Both the position numbers and the translations under genes were made by a program. A stretch of 26,600 nucleotides of DNA from an uncultured Clostridia bacterium (GTDB lineage Bacteria > Bacillota > Clostridia > Oscillospirales > CAG-272), in contig CAMFEL010000007.1 of the NCBI GenBank assembly GCA_945949385.1, positions 1-26,600 on the forward strand, written 5' to 3'. Positions 16,579 through 23,130 of the stretch are shown one piece after another. The notes beneath the pieces are model-generated. The model saw nothing but the letters and a program-made list of their open reading frames with translations. It did no database searches and was not told the origin of the DNA. The number at the start of each line of letters is the position of its first letter. The stretch's first letter is position 1.

Positions 16579-16607
16579 TTGCAATATATAAAAATATATG
16601 ATAAAAT
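16579..16607 (+). promoter_or_regulatory. Promoter of rpsB-tsf
   Basis: TTGCAA (16579-16584) and TAAAAT (16602-16607) are spaced by 17 bases. A TG one base before the -10 box (16599-16600) gives an extended -10 element. The A/T-rich surroundings fit a strong ribosomal promoter. The start would be near 16614, leaving a leader of about 108 bases. Confidence 0.75.
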
Positions 16608-16613
16608 AATTAG

Positions 16614-16721
16614 CACGCGCAAGCGTAAAAAAATAACACACATACGGCTTTACCGCTGCCGGTGCCGCTATGGCTGCAGCGCTTTCCCGTATGGTGGAAA
16701 AAACCGAAGGAGGACATTAAA
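16614..16721 (+). promoter_or_regulatory. Structured leader of rpsB (possible r-protein autoregulatory element)
   Basis: The leader can close with a 7-bp stem CATACGG/CCGTATG (16641-16647 with 16687-16693). The enclosed 39 bases are GC-rich and contain self-complementary parts such as GCTGC (16655-16659) and GCAGC (16676-16680). The stem ends 13 bases before the ribosome-binding site AAGGAGG (16707-16713). Autoregulation by S2 is a reasonable guess from the general behaviour of ribosomal-protein operons, but I do not match it to a named RNA family. Confidence 0.45.
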
Positions 16722-17471
16722 ATGTCTGTTGTTTCAATCAAACAGCTTCTTGAAGCCGGCGTACATTTCGGCCACCACACAAGACGCTGGAACCCCAAGA
16801 TGGCTGAGTACATCTTCACCGAGCGTAACGGCATCTACATCATCGACCTTCAGAAGACCATCAAGAAGTTCGAAGAGGCGTATATGTTCGTACGCGACAC
16901 CGCTGCAGAAGGCGGCAAGATCCTGTTCGTAGGTACCAAGAAGCAGGCAAGCGACGCTATCCGCGAGGAGGCTGAGCGCTGCGGTCAGTACTATGTAAAC
17001 GTTCGTTGGCTGGGCGGTATGCTTACCAACTACAAGACCATCAAGACCAGCATCGCAAGACTTCAGAATCTTGAAAAGATGCAGGCTGACGGCACCTTTG
17101 ATATGCTTCCCAAGAAGGAAGTTGCAGCACTTCAGAAGGAAATGCTCACCCTTGAGCGCAACCTTGGCGGTATCAAGGAAATGGGCGGACTTCCCGACGC
17201 TGTATTTATCGTAGACCCCAGAAAAGAGCACAACGCGGTTCTCGAAGCTAAGAAGCTGGGCATCCCCGTAGTTGCTATCGTGGACACCAACTGCGATCCC
17301 GATGACGCCGACTATGTTATCCCCGGCAACGATGACGCTATCCGCGCTATCCGTCTTATCTCCTCCGTGCTTGCCGACGCTGTTATCGAGGGCAAGCAGG
17401 GCGAGCAGCTCACCGAGGACGCCGAGGCCGAAAAGACCGAGGCTGAGGCTGAAGAGGAAGCTGCCGAGTAA
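16722..17471 (+). CDS. rpsB: 30S ribosomal protein S2
   Basis: A 249-residue ribosomal protein S2, part of the small subunit. The N-terminus MSVVSIKQLLEAGVHFGHHTRRWNPKM contains the family hallmark beginning at LLEAGVHFGH, and IPVVAIVDTNCDPDDADYVIPGNDDA is typical of the C-terminal core. A Glu/Ala-rich acidic tail of about 20 residues follows, common in Clostridia. ATG 16722 is chosen because AAGGAGG lies eight bases upstream; a longer frame from 16662 only reads through the structured leader. Followed by tsf after 68 bases, the conserved arrangement in bacteria. Confidence 0.98.
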   Translation: MSVVSIKQLLEAGVHFGHHTRRWNPKMAEYIFTERNGIYIIDLQKTIKKFEEAYMFVRDTAAEGGKILFVGTKKQASDAIREEAERCGQYYVNVRWLGGMLTNYKTIKTSIARLQNLEKMQADGTFDMLPKKEVAALQKEMLTLERNLGGIKEMGGLPDAVFIVDPRKEHNAVLEAKKLGIPVVAIVDTNCDPDDADYVIPGNDDAIRAIRLISSVLADAVIEGKQGEQLTEDAEAEKTEAEAEEEAAE

Positions 17472-17539
17472 TTTCGGCAAAACCGCGGCGGTCAATATGA
17501 CTGCGCATCTGAATTTAATAAATAAGGAGATTGTATATA

Positions 17540-18466
17540 ATGGCAGCTATTACAGCAAAAATGGTTTCCGAGCTCCGTGCAAAGACCAATGCCGGCATGA
17601 TGGAGTGCAAAAAGGCTCTTTCCGAGGCTAACGGCGACTTTGACGAGGCAGCAAAGATTCTGCGCGAAAGAGGACTTGCAGGAGCTGCAAAAAAAGCAGG
17701 CAGAATCGCAGCAGAGGGCGTTGTTGACATTATGGTTGACGGCGACAAGGCTGTTATCATCGAGGTAAACACCGAAACAGACTTTGCTACAAAGAACGAC
17801 GTGTTTAAGGAATTCCTTACCGGAGTTGAAAAGGCAATTCTTGCAAATAATCCCGCTGATGTTGACGCGGTTCTCGCTCTCAAATTTGACGAAAACATCA
17901 CCGTTGACGAGAGACTTAAGGAAATGATCGGTTCCGTTATCCGCGAGAACATGAGCATTCGCCGTTTTGCCGTTGTTGAGGGTACCACCTCCACATATGT
18001 TCACGGCGGCGGTGCCGCAGGCGTTATTGTTAAGTTCAATGCAGACGACGCTGCAAAGTCCAATGCAGGCTTTGCAGAGTTTGCAAAGAACATCGCTCTT
18101 CAGATCGCAGCAGGAAATCCCCCCTCTTACGTAACCCGTGACCAGGTGCCCGCGTCTGCTGTTGAAGAGGAAAAGCAGGTTATTCTCAACACCATCAAGA
18201 ACGATCCCAAGAACGCCAACAAGCCCGACGCTATTCTCGAAAAGATGGTACAGGGCAAGATCGGCAAGTTCTATGAGAGGGTTTGCCTTGTTGACCAGGC
18301 ATATGTTAAGGATGACGCTATCTCAGTCGGCAAGTATATTGCCAACTGTGCAAAAGAGTTCGGCGGAGAGATCTCCGTTGACAGCTTCGTTCTTTACGAG
18401 ATGGGCGAAGGTCTTGAAAAGAAAGAGGACAATTTCGGCGCCGAGATCGCTGAAATGCTTAAGTAA
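17540..18466 (+). CDS. tsf: Translation elongation factor Ts
   Basis: A 308-residue nucleotide-exchange factor for EF-Tu. The N-terminal UBA-like domain holds ELRAKTNAGMMECKKALSEA, and the core begins with the EF-Tu-contacting TDFATKND (the usual TDFVAKN with two changes). The body and length fit the family. ATG 17540 is nine bases after AAGGAGA; a start three codons earlier at 17531 would use a weaker context. A strong terminator directly after the stop closes the rpsB-tsf operon. Confidence 0.98.
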   Translation: MAAITAKMVSELRAKTNAGMMECKKALSEANGDFDEAAKILRERGLAGAAKKAGRIAAEGVVDIMVDGDKAVIIEVNTETDFATKNDVFKEFLTGVEKAILANNPADVDAVLALKFDENITVDERLKEMIGSVIRENMSIRRFAVVEGTTSTYVHGGGAAGVIVKFNADDAAKSNAGFAEFAKNIALQIAAGNPPSYVTRDQVPASAVEEEKQVILNTIKNDPKNANKPDAILEKMVQGKIGKFYERVCLVDQAYVKDDAISVGKYIANCAKEFGGEISVDSFVLYEMGEGLEKKEDNFGAEIAEMLK

Positions 18467-18484
18467 TTTCGGATTTGAATATGC

Positions 18485-18516
18485 AAAAAAGCTCCGGCGG
18501 CGGCCGGAGCTTTTTG
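18485..18516 (+). terminator. Terminator of the rpsB-tsf operon
   Basis: GCTCCGGC (18491-18498) pairs with GCCGGAGC (18503-18510) around GGCG, extended by A/T pairs between 18486-18490 and 18511-18515. The T-run directly follows the stem, 18 bases after the tsf stop. Confidence 0.92.
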
Positions 18517-18540
18517 TGTGAATATGGATATACGATATGG

Positions 18541-18793
18541 AGCGCTGCCCGAGTCTCCGTTGAGACGGAGACCCTTACCCTGCTTAGAACCCCAAAAAAC
18601 TTTTGGAAAAGGGATTATACGGTAAATGTCGGATTTGCAGAAAATTTTGTTTAGCTGTATATACAGTAAAGCAAAACCTTGGTTTGTGCTGATTTATAAG
18701 TAACAATCACATTCCTTTTTCCGAAGTTTTTGAGGATTGTTAAGGGACTTTTGGGGGCAAGTCCCTTGACCGGGGGAAGGGGGCAGAGCCCCG
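18541..18793. repeat. Interspersed MITE-like repeat, copy 2 (diverged)
   Basis: Same order of blocks as copy 1 at 1145-1424: a CGCTTAG-like block (CTGCTTAG, 18580-18587), AACCCCAAAAAACTTTT near 18588, GTCGGATTTGCAGAAAATTTTGTTT near 18627, then TTTTTGAGGATTGTTAAGGGA and GGGGCAAGTCCCTTGACCGGGG leading to GGGGCAGAGCCCCG at the end. The 5' end differs: instead of GGGGCTCTGCCCC it has an 8-bp hairpin with a TGAG loop (18553-18560 with 18565-18572). A perfect inverted repeat AAGGGACTT/AAGTCCCTT lies at 18742-18750 and 18759-18767. Like copy 1 it fills a junction between convergent genes, and no coding sequence was found in it. Just outside lies a small hairpin CGGGGC-AAC-GCCCCG (18817-18831). Confidence 0.72.
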
Positions 18794-18833
18794 TGTTTTC
18801 GTCCGATGCCGGTATGCGGGGCAACGCCCCGAT

Positions 18834-19358
18834 CTACTTTATAATCGAAGCGTATTTCAGTATGCGTTTGTTTGAGGAGAACAGAGAAATGAGGATTGCT
18901 GCAAGGACTATGGCGACTGCCGCCTGGAGGCTGTTTCCGGGGATATCGGCAACTGCCACGGAGCGGTCGTAAAGGAACAGCTCAAACAGAAAGTATCCGC
19001 CTACCATTATGATTTCGGAGGCAATGGCGCAAACTATGGACATAACGGTGCGAAGCACAGCTTTTTTGAATACGAACATTCTGAAAAGGAGTCCGAAGCA
19101 CAGCGCCACAAGTCCTTTTATAACGAAAGTGGCAGGCGCATATATTACATAAGACAGTATCACATCGGAAAGAGCAGAGCCCACAGCCGCCGCAAGAGCA
19201 CCCCAAAAGGGGCCTGCAAAGAATGCGGTACACATAACCACGGCGTCGCCGAGATTTGCATATCCGTTGCCGGGAAGCGGTATATTTATAAGTGTTGCGG
19301 CACAGCACAGCGCCGCAAGCATGGCGGCTTTTACAAGAAGCTTCACATTTTTATTCAT
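18834..19358 (-). CDS. ECF transporter S component (substrate-binding membrane subunit)
   Basis: A 174-residue membrane protein with five to six hydrophobic segments. The stretch INIPLPGNGYANLGDAVVM near residues 20-38, followed by GPFWGALAAAVGSALSDV, is characteristic of ECF-type S components of the PF07155 group (riboflavin, hydroxymethylpyrimidine and similar vitamin uptake). The S component gives substrate specificity and needs the shared EcfA/EcfA'/EcfT module, which is not in this window, as usual for group II ECF transporters. Substrate is not determined. ATG 19358 has GGAGG seven bases upstream; a start at 19376 is less likely because it would include the ribosome-binding site. The 5' leader is only about 28 bases, so no vitamin riboswitch is possible. 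The stop lies three bases from a hairpin flanking repeat copy 2. Confidence 0.87.
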   Translation of the reverse strand: MNKNVKLLVKAAMLAALCCAATLINIPLPGNGYANLGDAVVMCTAFFAGPFWGALAAAVGSALSDVILSYVIYAPATFVIKGLVALCFGLLFRMFVFKKAVLRTVMSIVCAIASEIIMVGGYFLFELFLYDRSVAVADIPGNSLQAAVAIVLAAILISLFSSNKRILKYASIIK

Positions 19359-19392
19359 TTCGGAACCTCCGCGCAAATTTACATTTTATATA

Positions 19393-19432
19393 ATTATAAT
19401 GGCTTGACATCGGTGTGTCAAGATATTATAAT
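19393..19432. promoter_or_regulatory. Mirror-symmetric overlapping divergent promoters
   Basis: Plus strand: TTGACA 19404-19409 and TATAAT 19427-19432, 17-base spacer. Minus strand: TTGACA 19421-19416 and TATAAT 19398-19393, also 17 bases. Both are perfect consensus. The two -35 boxes form the inverted repeat TTGACA-TCGGTG-TGTCAA, and each -10 box is five bases from the other promoter's -35 box, so the whole 40-bp unit is symmetric. The plus promoter serves the RpiB-like gene, the minus promoter the ECF S component. Two polymerases could not bind at once. Confidence 0.88.
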
Positions 19433-19489
19433 TTATTTGTATTTGCGGAAAAAACGGACTTATTGTCCTGAGCTGAGAGGTATATATTT

Positions 19490-20071
19490 ATGAAAATGGT
19501 CAAAGACAAGCAGGTGCTGGTTGCCGCCGATTTTGCCGGCGTTGCGCTGAAAAACGCGGTGGTGGCTCATCTTGAGAAAAACGGCTGGACTGTTACGGAC
19601 ATCGGAGTAAAAACCGTTGACGAGAAAGACCCCGAAATGTTCCACCGCATCGGTCTGCGCGTAGGTGCGAAGATTGCCGAGAGAGAGTTTGAGCGCGCCG
19701 TTATTTTTTGCGGCACTGGCATGGGGATACATATTGCGGCTTCAAAGTGTCCTCATGTTCACGCGGCTTGCGTTGAAAGTCCCCATGCAGCACTGCGCGC
19801 CATTACGGGCAACAACGTAAATGTGCTTGCTCTGGGCGGACACTGGATCGGTCATAATCTGGGTATTGAGATAGTTGACCAGTACCTGTATCACGATCTG
19901 GGCGATGGCTATGAATGGTGGCCTAATTTTTACGAGTTCCACAAGCTTGCTTACGACGAGCTTGACAGTTTTGACTATGAGACTTTTAAGGCAAACGGCT
20001 TTACTTTCCCCGACGCGGTGACCATTCCCCTTGATGACTGCGAAAAGCCCGACGAGCTTAAGAGCCTGTAA
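19490..20071 (+). CDS. RpiB/LacA/LacB-family sugar-phosphate isomerase-like protein
   Basis: A 193-residue relative of ribose-5-phosphate isomerase B and galactose-6-phosphate isomerase subunits. The fold signature is clear: AADFAGVALK near the N-terminus, FCGTGMGIHIAASK in the middle (catalytic-base cysteine C74 retained) and NVNVLALGG. Several residues essential in classical RpiB differ: the DHAG motif is DFAG (His to Phe), the QHND histidine region reads ITGN, and GSRVVG reads GGHWIG (Arg to His). The C-terminal 45 residues are longer than in RpiB. The substrate is probably not ribose 5-phosphate, and a different phosphorylated sugar is inferred. The ATG has GAGAGG nine bases upstream. It is transcribed from the divergent promoter and followed by hairpins and a T-run. 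Confidence 0.85.
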   Translation: MKMVKDKQVLVAADFAGVALKNAVVAHLEKNGWTVTDIGVKTVDEKDPEMFHRIGLRVGAKIAEREFERAVIFCGTGMGIHIAASKCPHVHAACVESPHAALRAITGNNVNVLALGGHWIGHNLGIEIVDQYLYHDLGDGYEWWPNFYEFHKLAYDELDSFDYETFKANGFTFPDAVTIPLDDCEKPDELKSL

Positions 20072-20134
20072 ATAGGTATCGGCAATGCACTGTTATGTCT
20101 TCGCAAACGGCAAAGCGGCATTTACAGCCGCTTT

Positions 20135-20155
20135 GTCTCGGCGGAGACATTTTTT
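20135..20155 (+). terminator. Terminator or attenuator between the RpiB-like gene and the ABC operon
   Basis: GTCTC (20135-20139) pairs with GAGAC (20144-20148) and is followed by TTTTTT at 20150-20155. Just upstream is a perfect 9-bp stem CAAAGCGGC/GCCGCTTTG (20111-20119 with 20127-20135) sharing one base with it. The second element ends only 25 bases before the GTG of the first ABC gene, so it may terminate the upstream transcript or attenuate read-through. Confidence 0.6.
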
Positions 20156-20180
20156 GTATATTTGGTACATGAGGTAAAAT

Positions 20181-22556
20181 GTGAAAGAACTGGACAGAAT
20201 TCCCCGTGAGGTATATGCCGAGGCGGAAAAATTCGGCGTCTTCGAAAGAGACATTCTGGCCGCCGCGGCGTCTGACAGAAGCAGGGACGGCATATATTGC
20301 GACAACTGGATACTGGTGACCCGGGATGAGCTTTTGCTGCTTGGCGGCATAGATGTGGTGGAGCCGGATGAGCGCCGCCGCAGAAGCGACCCGAGACGGC
20401 TGACGGTTAAGTATTCAAAGATTTCCGCCGAGAGGCTTGACAGAAAAGAGCTTTCCGATTTCAAGACGGAGAAGCTCATATCCGGGTGTATTCTCACCGC
20501 CGTTGACAGAGAAAGCCAAAACAGCGTGCTTATAACTTATCTCACCTGCGAAAAGGAAAAGAGCATGGGAGAGCTGTGTGCGTTTCTCAATGAAGAATGT
20601 GAGATTGAGACGGGCGGACGCAGCGACGGCGCTCCTCCTGCCCGGCAGGGCAGGGATGCAAGGCGCAAAGGGCCCGGCGGACCCGGAGGGCCGGGTGGTC
20701 CCGGGGGAGAACCTGGCGGCGGGGATGAATTGTACTGTCCCAAATGCGGCAGAAAATATCCCGACCCGAGAACCGCCATTTGTCCGCACTGTGTAAGCCG
20801 GGCAAGCGTGGTGGAGCGGCTTATGGGCTTTGTTAAAAAATACCGCGTAAGCGTTTTACTGATACTCTTGGCAATGGGACTTACCAGCGCTCTCAGCGTC
20901 ATATCTCCTTATGTAAGCTCCCAATTCTTCTACGATCAGGTGCTGACAGTGGGCGGCGAGTTCTACGGACAGGTGGCGCTTGTCATATTTATTATAGTAA
21001 GCCTCAAGGTGCTGTCGCTTTTGGTGGAGATGGTATCAAATATTATTACAGCCAGAGTGGTTCCCAAAATCGTTTACGATCTGAAAGAGACGATCTTTTC
21101 CTCTATTGAAAAGCTGTCTCTCAGCTATTTTACAAACCGCAGAACGGGCGCACTCATGAATCAGGTAGGCGGCGACGCCAACACTATATACTGGTTTTTC
21201 GTCGAGGGACTGCCCTATCTTATTGTCAATGTGGTGCAGACTCTTGCAGTGGCGGTCATAATGTTCTTTATCGACTGGCGGCTGTCTCTTGTTGCTGTGG
21301 CGTTTTGCCCGGCGGCATTCTTTGCTGTAAAATGGCTGTACGGGGTTATGAAAAAGCTTAATGCCAGACGCTATTCCGCGTCCCGCAGTATGAACGGCAT
21401 GCTATCCGATGTGCTGGGCGGCGTGCGTGTGGTAAAGGCTTTTGCCCGTGAAAACGAGGAGATCGACCGCTTTGACAAAAAAAGCGGAGACCTTGCAACG
21501 GCTGACAAAACCGCTACCTCTTTTGAAACGGTTATGTTCCCCTGCGTAACCTTTATGTTTGTAATAAGCTCAGTGCTGATAACGGGTATCGGGGGCTGGC
21601 TGGTCATAAAGGGTATGCTGACATACGGCAAGCTATTATCCTTTACCGCATATGCCGCCATGCTTTATTCTCCCATGGTATTCTTTGTGAATATTACGCA
21701 GTCAATAACCAACTGCTTCAACGCCACATACCGACTTATGGAGGTTATGGACGCCGAGCCGGAGGTTAAAGAAAAGGCAAATGCCGAAAACGTTGGAAGG
21801 GCTGACGGCAGAGTTACCTTTGAAAATGTCTGCTTCGGTTATGACAAGAGCAGGCGGGTAATTGAAAATGTTTCCTTTGACATTGAAGCCGGCAAAAAGA
21901 TAGGTATTGTGGGGCATACGGGCGCGGGAAAATCAACTCTTGCCAATCTGCTTATCCGTCTGTACGACCCCGACGAAGGGCGGATCCTTATAGACGGGCG
22001 CGATGTGCGCGAACTTTCTTTTGAAACGCTTCGTAAAAACATAGCCATAGTATCCCAGGAAACATATCTGTTTCAGGGTACCATACTTGACAATATCCGC
22101 TATGCCGCACCCGACGCCACTCTCGACGAGGTAATATGTGCTTCCAAGGCCTCCGGCGCTCACGATTTTATTGTAAAGCTTGAGGACGGGTATTCCACCC
22201 GTCTCGGCTGGGGCTACAAGGAGCTTTCCGGCGGCGAGCGGCAGAGAGTGTCAATTGCCCGCGCCATTCTGAGAAACCCGCGTATACTTATTCTGGACGA
22301 GGCCACCAGCGCTATGGACACGCGCACGGAGCGCGCTATTCAGGAGGCTCTTGAAAAACTGACGGAGGGCAGAACCACGATAATGATAGCGCACCGTCTG
22401 TCCACTCTCCGTGACTGCGACAGCCTTTTGGTAATTGAGCACGGAAAAGTGGCGGAGTCCGGCACGCACAGCGAGCTTATCAGGCAAAAGGGAATATATT
22501 ACAAGCTTTACACTCTGCAATACGAGGCTCTCAAAAACGCGGGAGTCGAGGAATGA
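20181..22556 (+). CDS. ABC exporter (fused permease-ATPase) with N-terminal domain and zinc ribbon
   Basis: A 791-residue exporter half. Residues 1-145 are a soluble domain I cannot name (IYCDNWILVTRDELLLL, then a beta-rich stretch), possibly PH-like. Residues 163-180 are a PGG-repeat linker. C186/C189 and C201/C204 form a zinc ribbon (YCPKCG...ICPHC). About 220-510 are six membrane helices. The ATPase domain has Walker A GHTGAGKST (578-586), Q-loop Q626, signature LSGGE (682-686), Walker B with catalytic Glu707 (ILILDE) and H-loop His738, so both catalytic parts look active. It would act with the third gene of the operon as a heterodimer. The start is GTG, with GAGG six bases upstream; an ATG two bases earlier meets a stop. 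The substrate is unknown. Confidence 0.92.
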   Translation: MKELDRIPREVYAEAEKFGVFERDILAAAASDRSRDGIYCDNWILVTRDELLLLGGIDVVEPDERRRRSDPRRLTVKYSKISAERLDRKELSDFKTEKLISGCILTAVDRESQNSVLITYLTCEKEKSMGELCAFLNEECEIETGGRSDGAPPARQGRDARRKGPGGPGGPGGPGGEPGGGDELYCPKCGRKYPDPRTAICPHCVSRASVVERLMGFVKKYRVSVLLILLAMGLTSALSVISPYVSSQFFYDQVLTVGGEFYGQVALVIFIIVSLKVLSLLVEMVSNIITARVVPKIVYDLKETIFSSIEKLSLSYFTNRRTGALMNQVGGDANTIYWFFVEGLPYLIVNVVQTLAVAVIMFFIDWRLSLVAVAFCPAAFFAVKWLYGVMKKLNARRYSASRSMNGMLSDVLGGVRVVKAFARENEEIDRFDKKSGDLATADKTATSFETVMFPCVTFMFVISSVLITGIGGWLVIKGMLTYGKLLSFTAYAAMLYSPMVFFVNITQSITNCFNATYRLMEVMDAEPEVKEKANAENVGRADGRVTFENVCFGYDKSRRVIENVSFDIEAGKKIGIVGHTGAGKSTLANLLIRLYDPDEGRILIDGRDVRELSFETLRKNIAIVSQETYLFQGTILDNIRYAAPDATLDEVICASKASGAHDFIVKLEDGYSTRLGWGYKELSGGERQRVSIARAILRNPRILILDEATSAMDTRTERAIQEALEKLTEGRTTIMIAHRLSTLRDCDSLLVIEHGKVAESGTHSELIRQKGIYYKLYTLQYEALKNAGVEE

Positions 22557-22567
22557 GGTGACGGAAT

Positions 22568-23128
22568 ATGGAAATAACAACAGATAAAAATGATAAAGCG
22601 GAAAACGGTGAAAAAATAACCGGACTTTTTGAGGCGGCGGGGGTCGTATATCTGGACTTCGGCAATTGCCGATTTGTAAAGCACGGCGACTTTCTCGGAG
22701 CGGAAATCTCTGTGGGAGAAGCGAAAAGCTACGGCAGAGTGTGGCTTCACCGCTCTTTTCCCTATGAATTGCCTGAAAACTATATTTCCGTTCAGGACGC
22801 GGACGGGGAGGAAATAGGGCTTATCCGCTCTCTTGACAGCTACGGTGAGGAGCAAAAGGCGCTTATCGGAGCGGAGCTTGCAAGGAAATACTATACGCCG
22901 AAAATCGAAAGGATACTGTCCCTCAAGGAAACTCACGGCACTTCTTTCTGGAAGTGCCTGACTGACGCGGGGGAACTGAGCTTTACGCTTCAGGACACCT
23001 CTCGGAGTATATCGAAGGTGGGAGGAGACGCGGCAGTGATTACCGATATGTTCGGTAACAGATACCGAATTGCCTCCCTTAAAGGGCTTGACAAAAAAAG
23101 CATGAGAAAGCTTGAGATTTATCTGTAA
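22568..23128 (+). CDS. DUF1854 domain-containing protein
   Basis: A 186-residue soluble protein with no membrane segment. The central and C-terminal parts (about 60-186) match my picture of the DUF1854 family: VWLHRSFPYELPENYISVQDADGEEIG, then GAELARKYYTPKI, and a C-terminal RYRIASLKGLDKKSMRKLEIYL. In other bacteria this family sits beside similar ABC exporters, in some annotations linked to cyanophycin metabolism; no cyanophycin gene is visible here, so I make no such claim. GAGGTGA, overlapping the ABC stop codon, lies six bases before the ATG. Its place between two exporter halves suggests a regulator or adaptor of the transporter, but the mechanism is unknown. Confidence 0.9.
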   Translation: MEITTDKNDKAENGEKITGLFEAAGVVYLDFGNCRFVKHGDFLGAEISVGEAKSYGRVWLHRSFPYELPENYISVQDADGEEIGLIRSLDSYGEEQKALIGAELARKYYTPKIERILSLKETHGTSFWKCLTDAGELSFTLQDTSRSISKVGGDAAVITDMFGNRYRIASLKGLDKKSMRKLEIYL

Positions 23129-23130
23129 AA

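Noticed and set aside
18817..18831. The CGGGGC-AAC-GCCCCG hairpin as terminator of the S-component gene.
   Set aside because: On the minus strand it is not followed by a T-run, so it is not a standard intrinsic terminator.
19359..19392. A vitamin riboswitch upstream of the ECF S component.
   Set aside because: The promoter leaves only about 28 bases of leader, too short for any known riboswitch.
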